Of a stretch of DNA of 64,000 nucleotides, positions 27,386 through 34,979 are shown piece by piece. Numbering within the stretch: the first letter of the stretch is position 1; every line of letters starts with the position of its first letter. The position numbers were made by a program, and so were the translations under genes. Origin of the DNA: Gluconacetobacter tumulicola (GTDB taxonomy: Bacteria; Pseudomonadota; Alphaproteobacteria; Acetobacterales; Acetobacteraceae); NCBI RefSeq assembly GCF_014174215.1, contig NZ_JABEQL010000011.1, positions 62,001 through 126,000 of the forward strand. The letters are read 5' to 3'. The notes under the pieces were generated by a model. It saw only the letters and a list, made by a program, of their open reading frames with translations, was not told the DNA's origin and searched no databases.

Positions 27386-28168
27386 TCAGGTGTTGCCGGT
27401 CAGGAAGTAGCTCGGGCTGCCCGAACTGCGCGTCGAGTCCGGATCGTCCTCGATCAGATCGTCGATCATGAAGCGCTTCATGCGCAGCACGGCGATATCG
27501 GCTTCACTGGCATCATCGTCATCAGCCACCAGGGACAGCCAGTAGGGCACGCCGCCCCGCTCAGTCAGCAGCAGAGGATGGCGGCGGCTCATGGCCAGGC
27601 CGTCGCGCAGCATGGCGTCGGCATTCTCTTCCGTCGTGATGTGGTACAGATAGCTGTCGGCGGGGTCGGACGCCTGAAGCCCGCGAAAATGGACGCGCGC
27701 CAGTTGCAGGGTCTCGGCATCCAGATGCGTGACCTGTCGCCGGGGTGGCGCAGGTTCGGCCTTTGGCGGAGCGGCAGGCGGCGGGCTGGCGGCGACCGAT
27801 GCGAACAAATCGTTCTGTCCGGCGTCTGCCGTGTCGCGCACCGGGCGCGGTGCGCGGGGCCGGCGGGTCGCGGGCTGTGTGGCGGCGCGGGGTGCTGGTG
27901 CGGGCAGCGGCAGTTCGGCGGTATCCGGGAGGATGCGTGCCATGTCGAAATTCCGTCGCAGGATGGCTACGGGGTCAGGGTCGGGCAGGGCTTCGGCCAT
28001 GATCTGCCGGCCGCGCCGCCGCCAGAACAGCATCAGGGCCCGGGCACCATCTTTCGCCGCGATCCGCGCGCGCGGCCGCCCCTGCATATCGTCTATCCGG
28101 AAGATCATGCGTTCCGAATTCCGGGTCGTCAGGCCGGTCGGCCTGACCCTGTAACCGTTTCTCACCAT
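27386..28168 (-). CDS. Uncharacterised protein with C-terminal ADP-ribosyltransferase-like (KptA/DarT-like) segment
   Basis: Not recognised as a named family. About 260 residues in three parts. The N-terminal ~85 residues are basic (MVRNGYRVRPTG ... GARALMLFWRRRGRQIM). A Pro/Ala/Arg-rich, probably disordered linker spans ~95-150. The C-terminal domain of ~110 residues begins YLYHITTEENADAMLRDGL, then PLLLTERGGVPYWLS and IAVLRMKRFMIDDLIEDD. The YHIT-x-x-N-x-x-x-I/M-L-x-x-G-L pattern resembles the NAD-binding start of KptA/Tpt1 and DarT-like ADP-ribosyltransferases; this is inference from pattern only. The start at 28168 is chosen to avoid overlap with zur; another ATG lies at codon 21. Confidence 0.6.
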   Translation of the reverse strand: MVRNGYRVRPTGLTTRNSERMIFRIDDMQGRPRARIAAKDGARALMLFWRRRGRQIMAEALPDPDPVAILRRNFDMARILPDTAELPLPAPAPRAATQPATRRPRAPRPVRDTADAGQNDLFASVAASPPPAAPPKAEPAPPRRQVTHLDAETLQLARVHFRGLQASDPADSYLYHITTEENADAMLRDGLAMSRRHPLLLTERGGVPYWLSLVADDDDASEADIAVLRMKRFMIDDLIEDDPDSTRSSGSPSYFLTGNT

Positions 28169-28233
28169 AATCCTCAGTCGTGCCGTTCGCCGTGAAGTCT
28201 GAAGTCGGCCGTCATTGGTGGCCGGTCCGCGCC

Positions 28234-28725
28234 TTATGCCGTCGCAACGTCGCGGCAGGCGGCGCACAGGCCCTCTGCCTCGACGGTCGAATGGCGCACC
28301 GTGAAGCCGATATGCCGTGTGGCATCGATCAGCGCATGCAGGATGCCGTGATCGTCCAGTTCGGTCACCTGGCCGCAGCCGGTACAGATCAGAAATTGCG
28401 CCGCATGAGGATGGCCTGCCTCGGTATGGCTGCCATCCAGCGCATGCGTGCAGCCCACGAAAGCCGACAGGCGCTCGATCTTGTGGATCAGCCCCTCTTC
28501 CAGCAGAAAATCCAGTGCGCGGTAGACCGTGGGCGGGGCGGCGCCCTTCTTGTCGGCGCGCAATCCGTCCAGCAGGTCATAGGCGCCGACCGGGCGCGCG
28601 GCCTCCAGCACCAGGCCCAGCACCTGGCGCCGCAGATCGGTCAGCCGTGAACCATGCGCGGCGCACAAGCGCTCGGCATTATCCAGCCGTGTCTCGGTCC
28701 TTTCGGCGAAACTCGTTCCCGCCAT
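28234..28725 (-). CDS. zur: Fur-family zinc uptake regulator Zur
   Basis: Zinc-responsive repressor, 163 residues. The N-terminal winged helix carries LTDLRRQVLGLVLEAARPVGAYDLLDGL and the recognition region PPTVYRALDFLLEEGLIHKIE. The C-terminal half has the structural zinc site CTGC ... CAAC and metal-site residues in HPHAAQFLICTGCG. Assignment to Zur over Fur rests on length and on the divergent zinc transporter genes with a Zur-box-like palindrome between. It is the first gene of a minus-strand series continuing with the ADP-ribosyltransferase-like, asparaginase and deformylase-like genes. Confidence 0.9.
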   Translation of the reverse strand: MAGTSFAERTETRLDNAERLCAAHGSRLTDLRRQVLGLVLEAARPVGAYDLLDGLRADKKGAAPPTVYRALDFLLEEGLIHKIERLSAFVGCTHALDGSHTEAGHPHAAQFLICTGCGQVTELDDHGILHALIDATRHIGFTVRHSTVEAEGLCAACRDVATA

Positions 28726-28818
28726 ACCTGCCGCGCCATGCCCCCGATCTGTTCAGAGATGCCGCCCGAGCGGCTCCCTGGTTTCCATACGCCGGAAAGC
28801 GCGTTATATGAAGGCTTC

Positions 28819-28843
28819 AAATATGTTACATTATAACGTATTT
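28819..28843. promoter_or_regulatory. Zur box between zur and znuA
   Basis: AT-rich 25-bp palindrome centred at 28831 with half-sites AAATATGTTACA and TATAACGTATTT; ten of twelve paired positions are complementary. It resembles the alphaproteobacterial Zur operator (TGTTATA / TATAACA core). It lies 35 bases before the znuA start and 94 bases before zur, so it can control both. Confidence 0.75.
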
Positions 28844-28877
28844 TGACCTGCCAACCCTCCTGCTGACGGCCTGTCGC

Positions 28878-29819
28878 GTGTCTGCTGACCTTATATTGCC
28901 ACTTCGTCTCGCCCGGTCGGGCCTGGTTCGCCTGGTCTGCGCCTGGCTGATGGCTGTCATGCTGGCGGCATCGGTGGGGCGGTCGGCCCGTGCCGACAGC
29001 CCGATTGCCGTTGTTGCCGCCGAAGCGGTCTGGGGCGATATCGCGCGCCAGGTCGGGGGGCCCGATGTCGCCGTGAGCAGCATCCTGACCAATCCCGCCA
29101 CCGACCCGCATGCGTTCGAGGCCAGTCCGATGGATGGGCGGCGGCTGGGCATGGCGCAAATCGTGATTGCCAATGGCGGGGGATATGACGGCTGGATCGA
29201 TCGGCTGATGGAGGGGGGCGGTAGCGCCGACCGGCCGGTCGTGCTGACCGTCGCGGCACTGGTCGGCTGGCGGGACGGCGACAACGCCCATTTCTGGTAC
29301 GACCTGTCGATGGTGCGCGCCGTCGCGACGGCATTCGCCGCCGATTGCGGCGCGATCCGCCCCGATCGCCGTGCGGCGCTGCAGGCGCGCCTGCAACAGT
29401 TTCTGGACACGCTGGTGCCGCTTCAGCAGCGGATCGCGCTGCTGAGGGAGCGGTATCATGGGGTGCCGGTGGCCGCGTCCGAACCGATCTTCGGCCTGAT
29501 GACACGGCAGATCGGTCTGACGATGCATGATGCGGACTTCCAGCGTGCGGTCATGAACGGCACCGATCCCGGTCCCGCGGAGGTTGCCGGGTTCGAACAG
29601 GACCTGGCGGCGCGGCGGGTGCGGGTCCTGATCCTGAACGAACAGACGACCGGCCCGGCCACCGAACGGCTGGACCATCTGGCGCGGGGGGCGGGCATTG
29701 CCGTGCTGCGGGTCGGCGAAAGCCTGCCGCCGGGCACGCGCTATCAGGAATGGATCGGCGGGGTGCTGGACCGTCTGGAACAGGCCCTCGCCCAAGGATC
29801 GGCCCGGGGGCCCGCATGA
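28878..29819 (+). CDS. znuA: Zinc ABC transporter substrate-binding protein (ZnuA/TroA-like)
   Basis: Periplasmic metal-binding protein of a cluster 9 ABC importer, 313 residues. It has a signal peptide (hydrophobic core WLMAVMLAASVG, cleavage near ARAD), first ligand His78 in TDPHAFEASP and second His138 in NAHFWYDLSMV. At the third site, where ZnuA proteins usually have His, the sequence is VAASEPIFGLM with Glu. The His-rich loop typical of E. coli ZnuA is absent. Start is a GTG at 28878. Downstream of a Zur box and followed at a 4-base overlap by znuC. Confidence 0.88.
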   Translation: MSADLILPLRLARSGLVRLVCAWLMAVMLAASVGRSARADSPIAVVAAEAVWGDIARQVGGPDVAVSSILTNPATDPHAFEASPMDGRRLGMAQIVIANGGGYDGWIDRLMEGGGSADRPVVLTVAALVGWRDGDNAHFWYDLSMVRAVATAFAADCGAIRPDRRAALQARLQQFLDTLVPLQQRIALLRERYHGVPVAASEPIFGLMTRQIGLTMHDADFQRAVMNGTDPGPAEVAGFEQDLAARRVRVLILNEQTTGPATERLDHLARGAGIAVLRVGESLPPGTRYQEWIGGVLDRLEQALAQGSARGPA

Positions 29820-30661
29820 GCGGTCATGACGGCCATGGGTGCTGCGGCGGACCGCCCGCGCCGGCATCCCCTGCCATGCCGCCGGTCGACATGGCGCATG
29901 TCACGCTGCGCATCGGCGACCGCATTATCCTGTCCGATGTCGGGCTGGCGGTGCCTGCCGGGGCTTTCGTCGGCATGCTGGGGCCGAACGGCGCGGGCAA
30001 GAGCAGCCTGATCCGCGCCATTCTGGGCGTGGTGCCGGTGGCGGCCGGGCGGATTTCGGTCTTCGGCCGGCCGGTGGGGCGGGGCAATCACGATATCGGC
30101 TATCTGCCGCAATTCCCGGCCCGCTCGGCGCCGCGCCTGGACGGGCGCAGCTTCATTGCCGCCGCCCTGCATGGCGAACGCTGGGGCCTGCCCTGCGACT
30201 GGCGCCCCGGCCGGCATCGCCGCCATGATGCGATGGAAATCGACCGGGTGCTGGATCTGGTGGGGGCCATGCATCTGGCGCGCCGGCCGATCGACCATCT
30301 TTCGGGCGGCGAACGCCAGCGGCTGCTGCTGGCGCAGGCCCTGCTGGGGCGGCCCCGCCTGCTGCTGCTGGACGAACCGCTGGCCAGCCTCGACCCCCAT
30401 CGCGCGCGGGAAGTCGTGGCGCTGGTGGATACGATCCGCCGCCAGCTCGGCATCGCGGTGCTGTTTTCCACCCATGATCTCAACCCGCTGCTGGGGGTGA
30501 TGGACCGGGTGCTGTATGTGGGGCGCGGGGCGGCGCGACTGGGCACGGTGGATGAGGTCGTGACCGGCCCGGTGCTGAGTGCCCTGTATGGCATGCCGGT
30601 CGAGGTGATCCGGGCGAACGGGCGCATCTTTGTCGTTGCTGACGGGGCGGTGCAGTCGTGA
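29816..30661 (+). CDS. znuC: Zinc ABC transporter ATP-binding protein
   Basis: ATPase of the zinc importer, 281 residues. Walker A GPNGAGKSS, Q-loop YLPQFP, signature LSGGERQRLLLAQAL, Walker B LLLLDEPLASLD and switch STHDL are intact. A short N-terminal extension (MSGHDGHGCCGGPPAP) holds two His and two Cys residues and could bind metal; such a tag is not part of the usual ZnuC. The ATG overlaps the znuA stop by 4 bases (ATGA). Confidence 0.94.
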   Translation: MSGHDGHGCCGGPPAPASPAMPPVDMAHVTLRIGDRIILSDVGLAVPAGAFVGMLGPNGAGKSSLIRAILGVVPVAAGRISVFGRPVGRGNHDIGYLPQFPARSAPRLDGRSFIAAALHGERWGLPCDWRPGRHRRHDAMEIDRVLDLVGAMHLARRPIDHLSGGERQRLLLAQALLGRPRLLLLDEPLASLDPHRAREVVALVDTIRRQLGIAVLFSTHDLNPLLGVMDRVLYVGRGAARLGTVDEVVTGPVLSALYGMPVEVIRANGRIFVVADGAVQS

Positions 30662-30719
30662 GCGGGCGGTGGCGCTTCTTCTTTTCTGTTTTTCTGTCCG
30701 GAACCGGTAGCATCCGATC

Positions 30720-31535
30720 ATGTTCGCCTTCGAATTCATGCGCCATGCCTTTGCCGCGACGGGTATCGTTGCGATCCTCTCCGGGCTGGTCGGTTATTTC
30801 ATGGTGCTGCGGGGCGAGAGCTTTGCCGGCCACGCGCTGTCGCATGTCGGCTTTGCGGGGGCGACCGGCGCGCTGCTGGTGGGCATGCCGCCCTTCTGGG
30901 GGCTGATGGGCGCCACGGTCCTGGCCGGGGTGGCCATGGGGCTGGGTGGGCGCGGCACCACCCAGGGGCGGGATGTCACCATCGGGCTGGTCCTGTCCTG
31001 CATGCTGGGTTGCGGCCTTCTGTTCCTGCACTTCCTGACCACATCGGCCACCCGCGCCACGGCGTTGCTGTTCGGCAACGTGCTGGGGGTGGACCGGTCG
31101 ATGCTGGGGTGGTTGCTGGTGCTGGGTGTGGGCTGCGTGCTGGCCATGGCGGCGCTGTCGCGGCCGTTGCTGTTCGCCAGCCTCCAGCCCGAGACGGCGG
31201 AGGCCCGTGGCGTAAAGCTGCGCATGGTATCCACCATCTTCCTTGCCATCGTCGCGGTCGTGACGGCGGAATGCGTGCAGATTACCGGTGTGCTGCTGGT
31301 CTTCGCGCTGATGGTCGGGCCGGCGGCGACGGCGCAGCGTCTGACGGCCACGCCGGGATGGGGGATCGTACTGTCGGTCCTGCTGGCGATCGGGGCGGGC
31401 TGGGGCGGACTGGCCCTGTCCTGGTGGACCGATTGCCCGGCCTCGTTCTGGATCAGCGCGCTGAGTACGGGTTTTTATCTGGCCGCCGGCGTCTGGCGCT
31501 TCACCGGGCGGCGTGAAAGCATCGATGCGGCCTGA
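30720..31535 (+). CDS. znuB: Zinc ABC transporter permease
   Basis: Inner-membrane ABC-3 family permease, 271 residues, with about eight hydrophobic segments. The start is typical: FMRHAFAATGIVAILSGLVGYFMVLRGESFAGHALSHVGFAG, including the conserved FAGHALSHVGFAGATGA signature. The ITGVLLVFALMVGPAATAQRL segment is the usual coupling region. Third gene of znuA-znuC-znuB, 58 bases after znuC. Confidence 0.94.
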   Translation: MFAFEFMRHAFAATGIVAILSGLVGYFMVLRGESFAGHALSHVGFAGATGALLVGMPPFWGLMGATVLAGVAMGLGGRGTTQGRDVTIGLVLSCMLGCGLLFLHFLTTSATRATALLFGNVLGVDRSMLGWLLVLGVGCVLAMAALSRPLLFASLQPETAEARGVKLRMVSTIFLAIVAVVTAECVQITGVLLVFALMVGPAATAQRLTATPGWGIVLSVLLAIGAGWGGLALSWWTDCPASFWISALSTGFYLAAGVWRFTGRRESIDAA

Positions 31536-31568
31536 TGATCCTGCACGACGGGCCGAGGAACGGGCGGT

Positions 31569-31694
31569 TCAGGACGGCAGGGACCAGCACCACCATGCCA
31601 TCAGGGCCAGCACGGTGCCCAGCCCGGCATGCAGGGCAAGCAGCATCCGGCCGTCAATGACCGGCGGGTGTTCCAGGCGGCGGCGTGAAGGCAT
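31569..31694 (-). CDS. Small hypothetical single-pass membrane protein
   Basis: A 41-codon frame downstream of the flavin reductase gene on the same strand. The product has a basic N terminus (MPSRRRLEHPPVIDGR) and one hydrophobic segment (LLALHAGLGTVLALMAWWCW). GGAG lies nine bases before the ATG. Short and without recognisable family, so it may be spurious. Conservation of the reading frame in relatives would decide. Confidence 0.4.
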   Translation of the reverse strand: MPSRRRLEHPPVIDGRMLLALHAGLGTVLALMAWWCWSLPS

Positions 31695-31731
31695 CGCGCG
31701 TGTCTCCGGACAGTGGGATCGGCAATCGGGG

Positions 31732-32229
31732 TCAGTGGTCGTGGCCGCCATGCGGCACGACGTGATAGGTGCGGTTGAAATAGACCAGGCCCCCCATCGG
31801 CGCGCCGATGCGGATGGCCTCGACCACACCGAACATGACGCTGTGGGTGCCGACCTCGACAATCCGGTCGATCCGGCAGTCGAAGGAGGCCACGGCCTCT
31901 TCCAATGCCGGCGCGCCGGTTACCATCGTCGTCCAGTGGCCGACCGTGAACCGCTCGTACATGTCCAGCGGTCCGGCGAAGGTGCCTGAAATGTCGCGCT
32001 GGCCGGCGGACAGGACATTGATGCAGATCGGCCCGCCGGTATGAAAGGCATCGCGCGCGCGTGATGCGCGGTTCATGCACACCAGCAGCGTGGGCGGGGC
32101 GTCGCTGACGGAACAGACGGCCGAAGCGGTGAAGCCCACCGGGTCGTCCAGCGTGCCGGTCGTGACCACATTCACTGCCGCGCCCAGCCGCGCCATCGCG
32201 TCCCGATAGGTCTGGGAGTCCACACTCAT
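31732..32229 (-). CDS. Flavin reductase domain protein (HpaC/RutF-like)
   Basis: A 165-residue NAD(P)H:FMN reductase-like protein that likely supplies reduced flavin to a monooxygenase. Typical features are AMARLGAAVNVVTTGTLDDPVGFTASAVCSVSDAPPTLLVCMNRASR, the NVLSAGQRDISGTFAG segment and the C-terminal LVYFNRTYHVV. The ATG at 32229 (MSVDSQTYRDAM) is preferred over an upstream one. No monooxygenase gene is adjacent, so the partner is unknown. Confidence 0.88.
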   Translation of the reverse strand: MSVDSQTYRDAMARLGAAVNVVTTGTLDDPVGFTASAVCSVSDAPPTLLVCMNRASRARDAFHTGGPICINVLSAGQRDISGTFAGPLDMYERFTVGHWTTMVTGAPALEEAVASFDCRIDRIVEVGTHSVMFGVVEAIRIGAPMGGLVYFNRTYHVVPHGGHDH

Positions 32230-32334
32230 GCCCGCGCCCTTCCTGCCGTCGTCCATTCCTGTAGGGGCGACATCTTCATCATTGACCGTTCTGGCATAGT
32301 ATCACGACAGGGAAAACGGAAGGAACTCATCATC

Positions 32335-33390
32335 ATGCAGGCCGACGCGACGGACGATACGCTGCTGGTCTCCCGCCAGGGCCGCCTGGGGCGGCTGACG
32401 GTCAATCGCCCCAAGGCGCTGAATGCGCTGGATATCACGCTCTATCGCGGGATTGCCGCGGCGCTTGCCGCATGGCGGGATGACCCGGCGGTCGAGACGG
32501 TGCTGATCGACAGTACCAGCCCCCGGGCGTTCTCGGCCGGCGGGGACCTGCGGGCCCTTTATACCCTGGCGCGCGACGCGGGGCCCGATGCGGCGGCGCA
32601 GGTGTTCCGTGCGGGCTATCGGCTGGTTTCGGTCCTGGCGGGGTATCCCAAGCCGGTGGTGTCGTTCATGGACGGGATCACGATGGGGGGTGGGGTCGGG
32701 CTGGGTGCGCATGTCCGTCACCGGATCGTGACCGAACGCAGCGTGCTGGCCATGCCCGAGGTCGCGATCGGGCTGACGCCCGATGCGGGCGGGTCTTACC
32801 TGCTGTCCCGCGCGCCGGGGCTGTACGGGTTGCGCCTGGCCCTGACCGGTGGCCGGATGCAGGGCGGGCAGGCCGTGGTCGCGGGCTTTGCCGATCGGAT
32901 GCTGGCGGCGTCGGACCTGCCGGAGCTTGCGGCCGCCCTCGCCCGGCGGCCGGCGGGTGAGGTGGTGGATCTGGCCCCTGCCGTCCCGCGCCCGGTTCAG
33001 GAGGAACTGGCGGCGATCAACGCACTCTATGACGCGCCGGACCTGGGGACGATCCGCGACCGGCTGGCGTGCAGCGCCGAGCCGTGGGCGGCCGAAGACC
33101 GCGAGGCGATGGAGCAGGCCTCGCCCCTGTCGCTGCTTGTCACGTTCCGCGCCTGGCATGCCGCGCGCCGCCTGCCGGACCTGAACACGGTGCTGGAGCA
33201 GGAATATCGCCTGGTCGGCAACCTGATCCGCCTGCCCGATTTCACCGAGGGCGTGCGGGCCAAGATCGTCGACAAGGACAACGCGCCACGCTGGCTGGCG
33301 GGTGAGGCGCTGGGCGATGCGGCGATCGAGGCCTGTTTCGCCCCCCGCCCCGATACGCTGGACCTGCCCGTCTTTCCCGAACCGGCGTGA
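32335..33390 (+). CDS. Enoyl-CoA hydratase/isomerase family, 3-hydroxyisobutyryl-CoA hydrolase-like
   Basis: Crotonase-fold enzyme of 351 residues, longer than simple enoyl-CoA hydratases. The segments RAFSAGGDLRALYTLA, DGITMGGGVGLGAHVRHRIVTE and MPEVAIGLTPDAGGSYLL place it in the HIBYL-CoA hydrolase group. The C-terminal EGVRAKIVDKDNAPRW is characteristic of that group. It would act in valine degradation, releasing 3-hydroxyisobutyrate. Other valine-pathway genes are not next to it. Confidence 0.85.
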   Translation: MQADATDDTLLVSRQGRLGRLTVNRPKALNALDITLYRGIAAALAAWRDDPAVETVLIDSTSPRAFSAGGDLRALYTLARDAGPDAAAQVFRAGYRLVSVLAGYPKPVVSFMDGITMGGGVGLGAHVRHRIVTERSVLAMPEVAIGLTPDAGGSYLLSRAPGLYGLRLALTGGRMQGGQAVVAGFADRMLAASDLPELAAALARRPAGEVVDLAPAVPRPVQEELAAINALYDAPDLGTIRDRLACSAEPWAAEDREAMEQASPLSLLVTFRAWHAARRLPDLNTVLEQEYRLVGNLIRLPDFTEGVRAKIVDKDNAPRWLAGEALGDAAIEACFAPRPDTLDLPVFPEPA

Positions 33391-33459
33391 CCGCGCGCCG
33401 TTTTCTCTCCGCGCCCTTTCGGGCAATCGCCCCCCGCCCTCGATCCGAGGTTTCGACCC

Positions 33460-34878
33460 ATGCCGTTCTCTGCCGCCTATCATCCCGCCCGTGAGCATCT
33501 GACGCTGGGGGATGCGTTCTACGACCCGGTGGAAGCGGCGCGCTTTCCCGAACATATCCTGCGCTTCCGCAACCAGGACGCGGCGGCGCGGATCGGGCTG
33601 GATACGCTGACCGACGCGGAATGGATCGATCATCTGGGGCGCTTCGTCCCGCTGCCCGACGGGCTGCCGACGCCGCTGGCGCTGCGCTATCACGGGCATC
33701 AGTTCCGCCAGTACAATCCCGACCTGGGCGATGGGCGGGGCTTCCTGTTCGCGCAGATGCGGGACGCGCGCGACGGCAGGCTGCTGGACATTGGTACCAA
33801 GGGCAGCGGCCGCACGCCGTGGTCGCGCGGCGGGGACGGGCGCCTGACCCTGAAGGGCGGGGTGCGCGAGATCCTGGCCAGTGAAATGCTGGACGCGCTG
33901 GGCGTGAACACCTCGCGGACGCTGAGCGTGATCGAGACCGGAGAGCGGCTGCAGCGTGGGGACGAGCCGTCGCCCACCCGGTCATGCGTGCTGGCGCGGC
34001 TGAGCCATTCGCACATCCGTGTGGGAACTTTCCAGCGCCTTGCCGCGCTGGAAGACCGGGCCAGCCTGACGCGGCTGGTGGACTATGTCATGGCCACCTA
34101 CTTCCCCGACACTCATGGCGGGGACAATGCGGCGACGTCGCTGTTCGACATTGCCTGCACCCGCATCGCGCGTCTGGCGGCCCAGTGGATGGGGGCGGGA
34201 TTTGTGCATGGTGTGCTGAATACGGACAATATCAACATCACGGGCGAAAGCTTCGATTACGGCCCGTGGCGCTTCCTGCCCCGATACGACCCTTCGTTCG
34301 TCGCAGCCTATTTCGACCAGTCGGGCCTGTATGCATTCGGGCGCCAGCCCGAGGCCGCGCTGTGGACCCTGGCGCGCCTGGCGGAATGCCTGATTCCCCT
34401 GACGGAAATCGAAGATCTTCAGAAGATCTTCGACGATTTCCCGGATCGTTATGAAGTGGAGATGAATGGCGTCATCGTGAAACGCCTTGGTTTGTCACCG
34501 CTTTCCAGAAATGATGACCGCGAACTGTCGGCGGAGACATGGACGTTTCTGGAACGATCGGGAATAGGATTTGAAAATTTGTTCTTCGACTGGTATGGTG
34601 GAACACAGAGCAGGCATCGGGCGCTCAACGGGCCCAATGCCCATTTCTATGCGGGTGCGGAGTTCGAGCCGCTGCGTCGGCAGATCGATGCCTATTCCCC
34701 GCGACCGGATCTGGATCTTTCCAGTCCGTATTTTTCCCGATCCGTCCCCTGCACCATGCTGATCGACGCAGTGGAGCGGATATGGCAGCCGATTGCAGAC
34801 CAGGATGACTGGAGCATGCTCAATGACACGCTCGCGTCGATCCGGGACATGAAGGCTGCCCTTTCGCCTGCCGCCTGA
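33460..34878 (+). CDS. selO: Protein adenylyltransferase SelO (YdiU/UPF0061)
   Basis: Pseudokinase-fold enzyme that AMPylates hydroxyl side chains, linked to redox homeostasis. The 472-residue protein shows the SelO signature LALRYHGHQFRQYNPDLGDGRG, the GTKGSGRTPWSRGGDGRLTLKGG nucleotide region and the metal-binding segment VLNTDNINITGESFDYGP. The C terminus lacks the selenocysteine or cysteine of eukaryotic SelO (it ends DMKAALSPAA). The 3' third of the gene is visibly less GC-rich than its start (around 34400-34620). Confidence 0.95.
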   Translation: MPFSAAYHPAREHLTLGDAFYDPVEAARFPEHILRFRNQDAAARIGLDTLTDAEWIDHLGRFVPLPDGLPTPLALRYHGHQFRQYNPDLGDGRGFLFAQMRDARDGRLLDIGTKGSGRTPWSRGGDGRLTLKGGVREILASEMLDALGVNTSRTLSVIETGERLQRGDEPSPTRSCVLARLSHSHIRVGTFQRLAALEDRASLTRLVDYVMATYFPDTHGGDNAATSLFDIACTRIARLAAQWMGAGFVHGVLNTDNINITGESFDYGPWRFLPRYDPSFVAAYFDQSGLYAFGRQPEAALWTLARLAECLIPLTEIEDLQKIFDDFPDRYEVEMNGVIVKRLGLSPLSRNDDRELSAETWTFLERSGIGFENLFFDWYGGTQSRHRALNGPNAHFYAGAEFEPLRRQIDAYSPRPDLDLSSPYFSRSVPCTMLIDAVERIWQPIADQDDWSMLNDTLASIRDMKAALSPAA

Positions 34879-34979
34879 CGGCGGCACGGTTCGGGATACC
34901 GGCATGGCAATCCGGCCATCCGGGGGCGTCTGTGGAGCAAGGAGTTCCAGGGCAGATCTTTCCGAACACGGAGAACGGA

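Noticed and set aside
34400-34620. Locally lower GC at the 3' part of selO considered as a sign of transfer
   Set aside because: The reading frame and SelO family features continue smoothly across it, with no flanking repeats or mobility genes.
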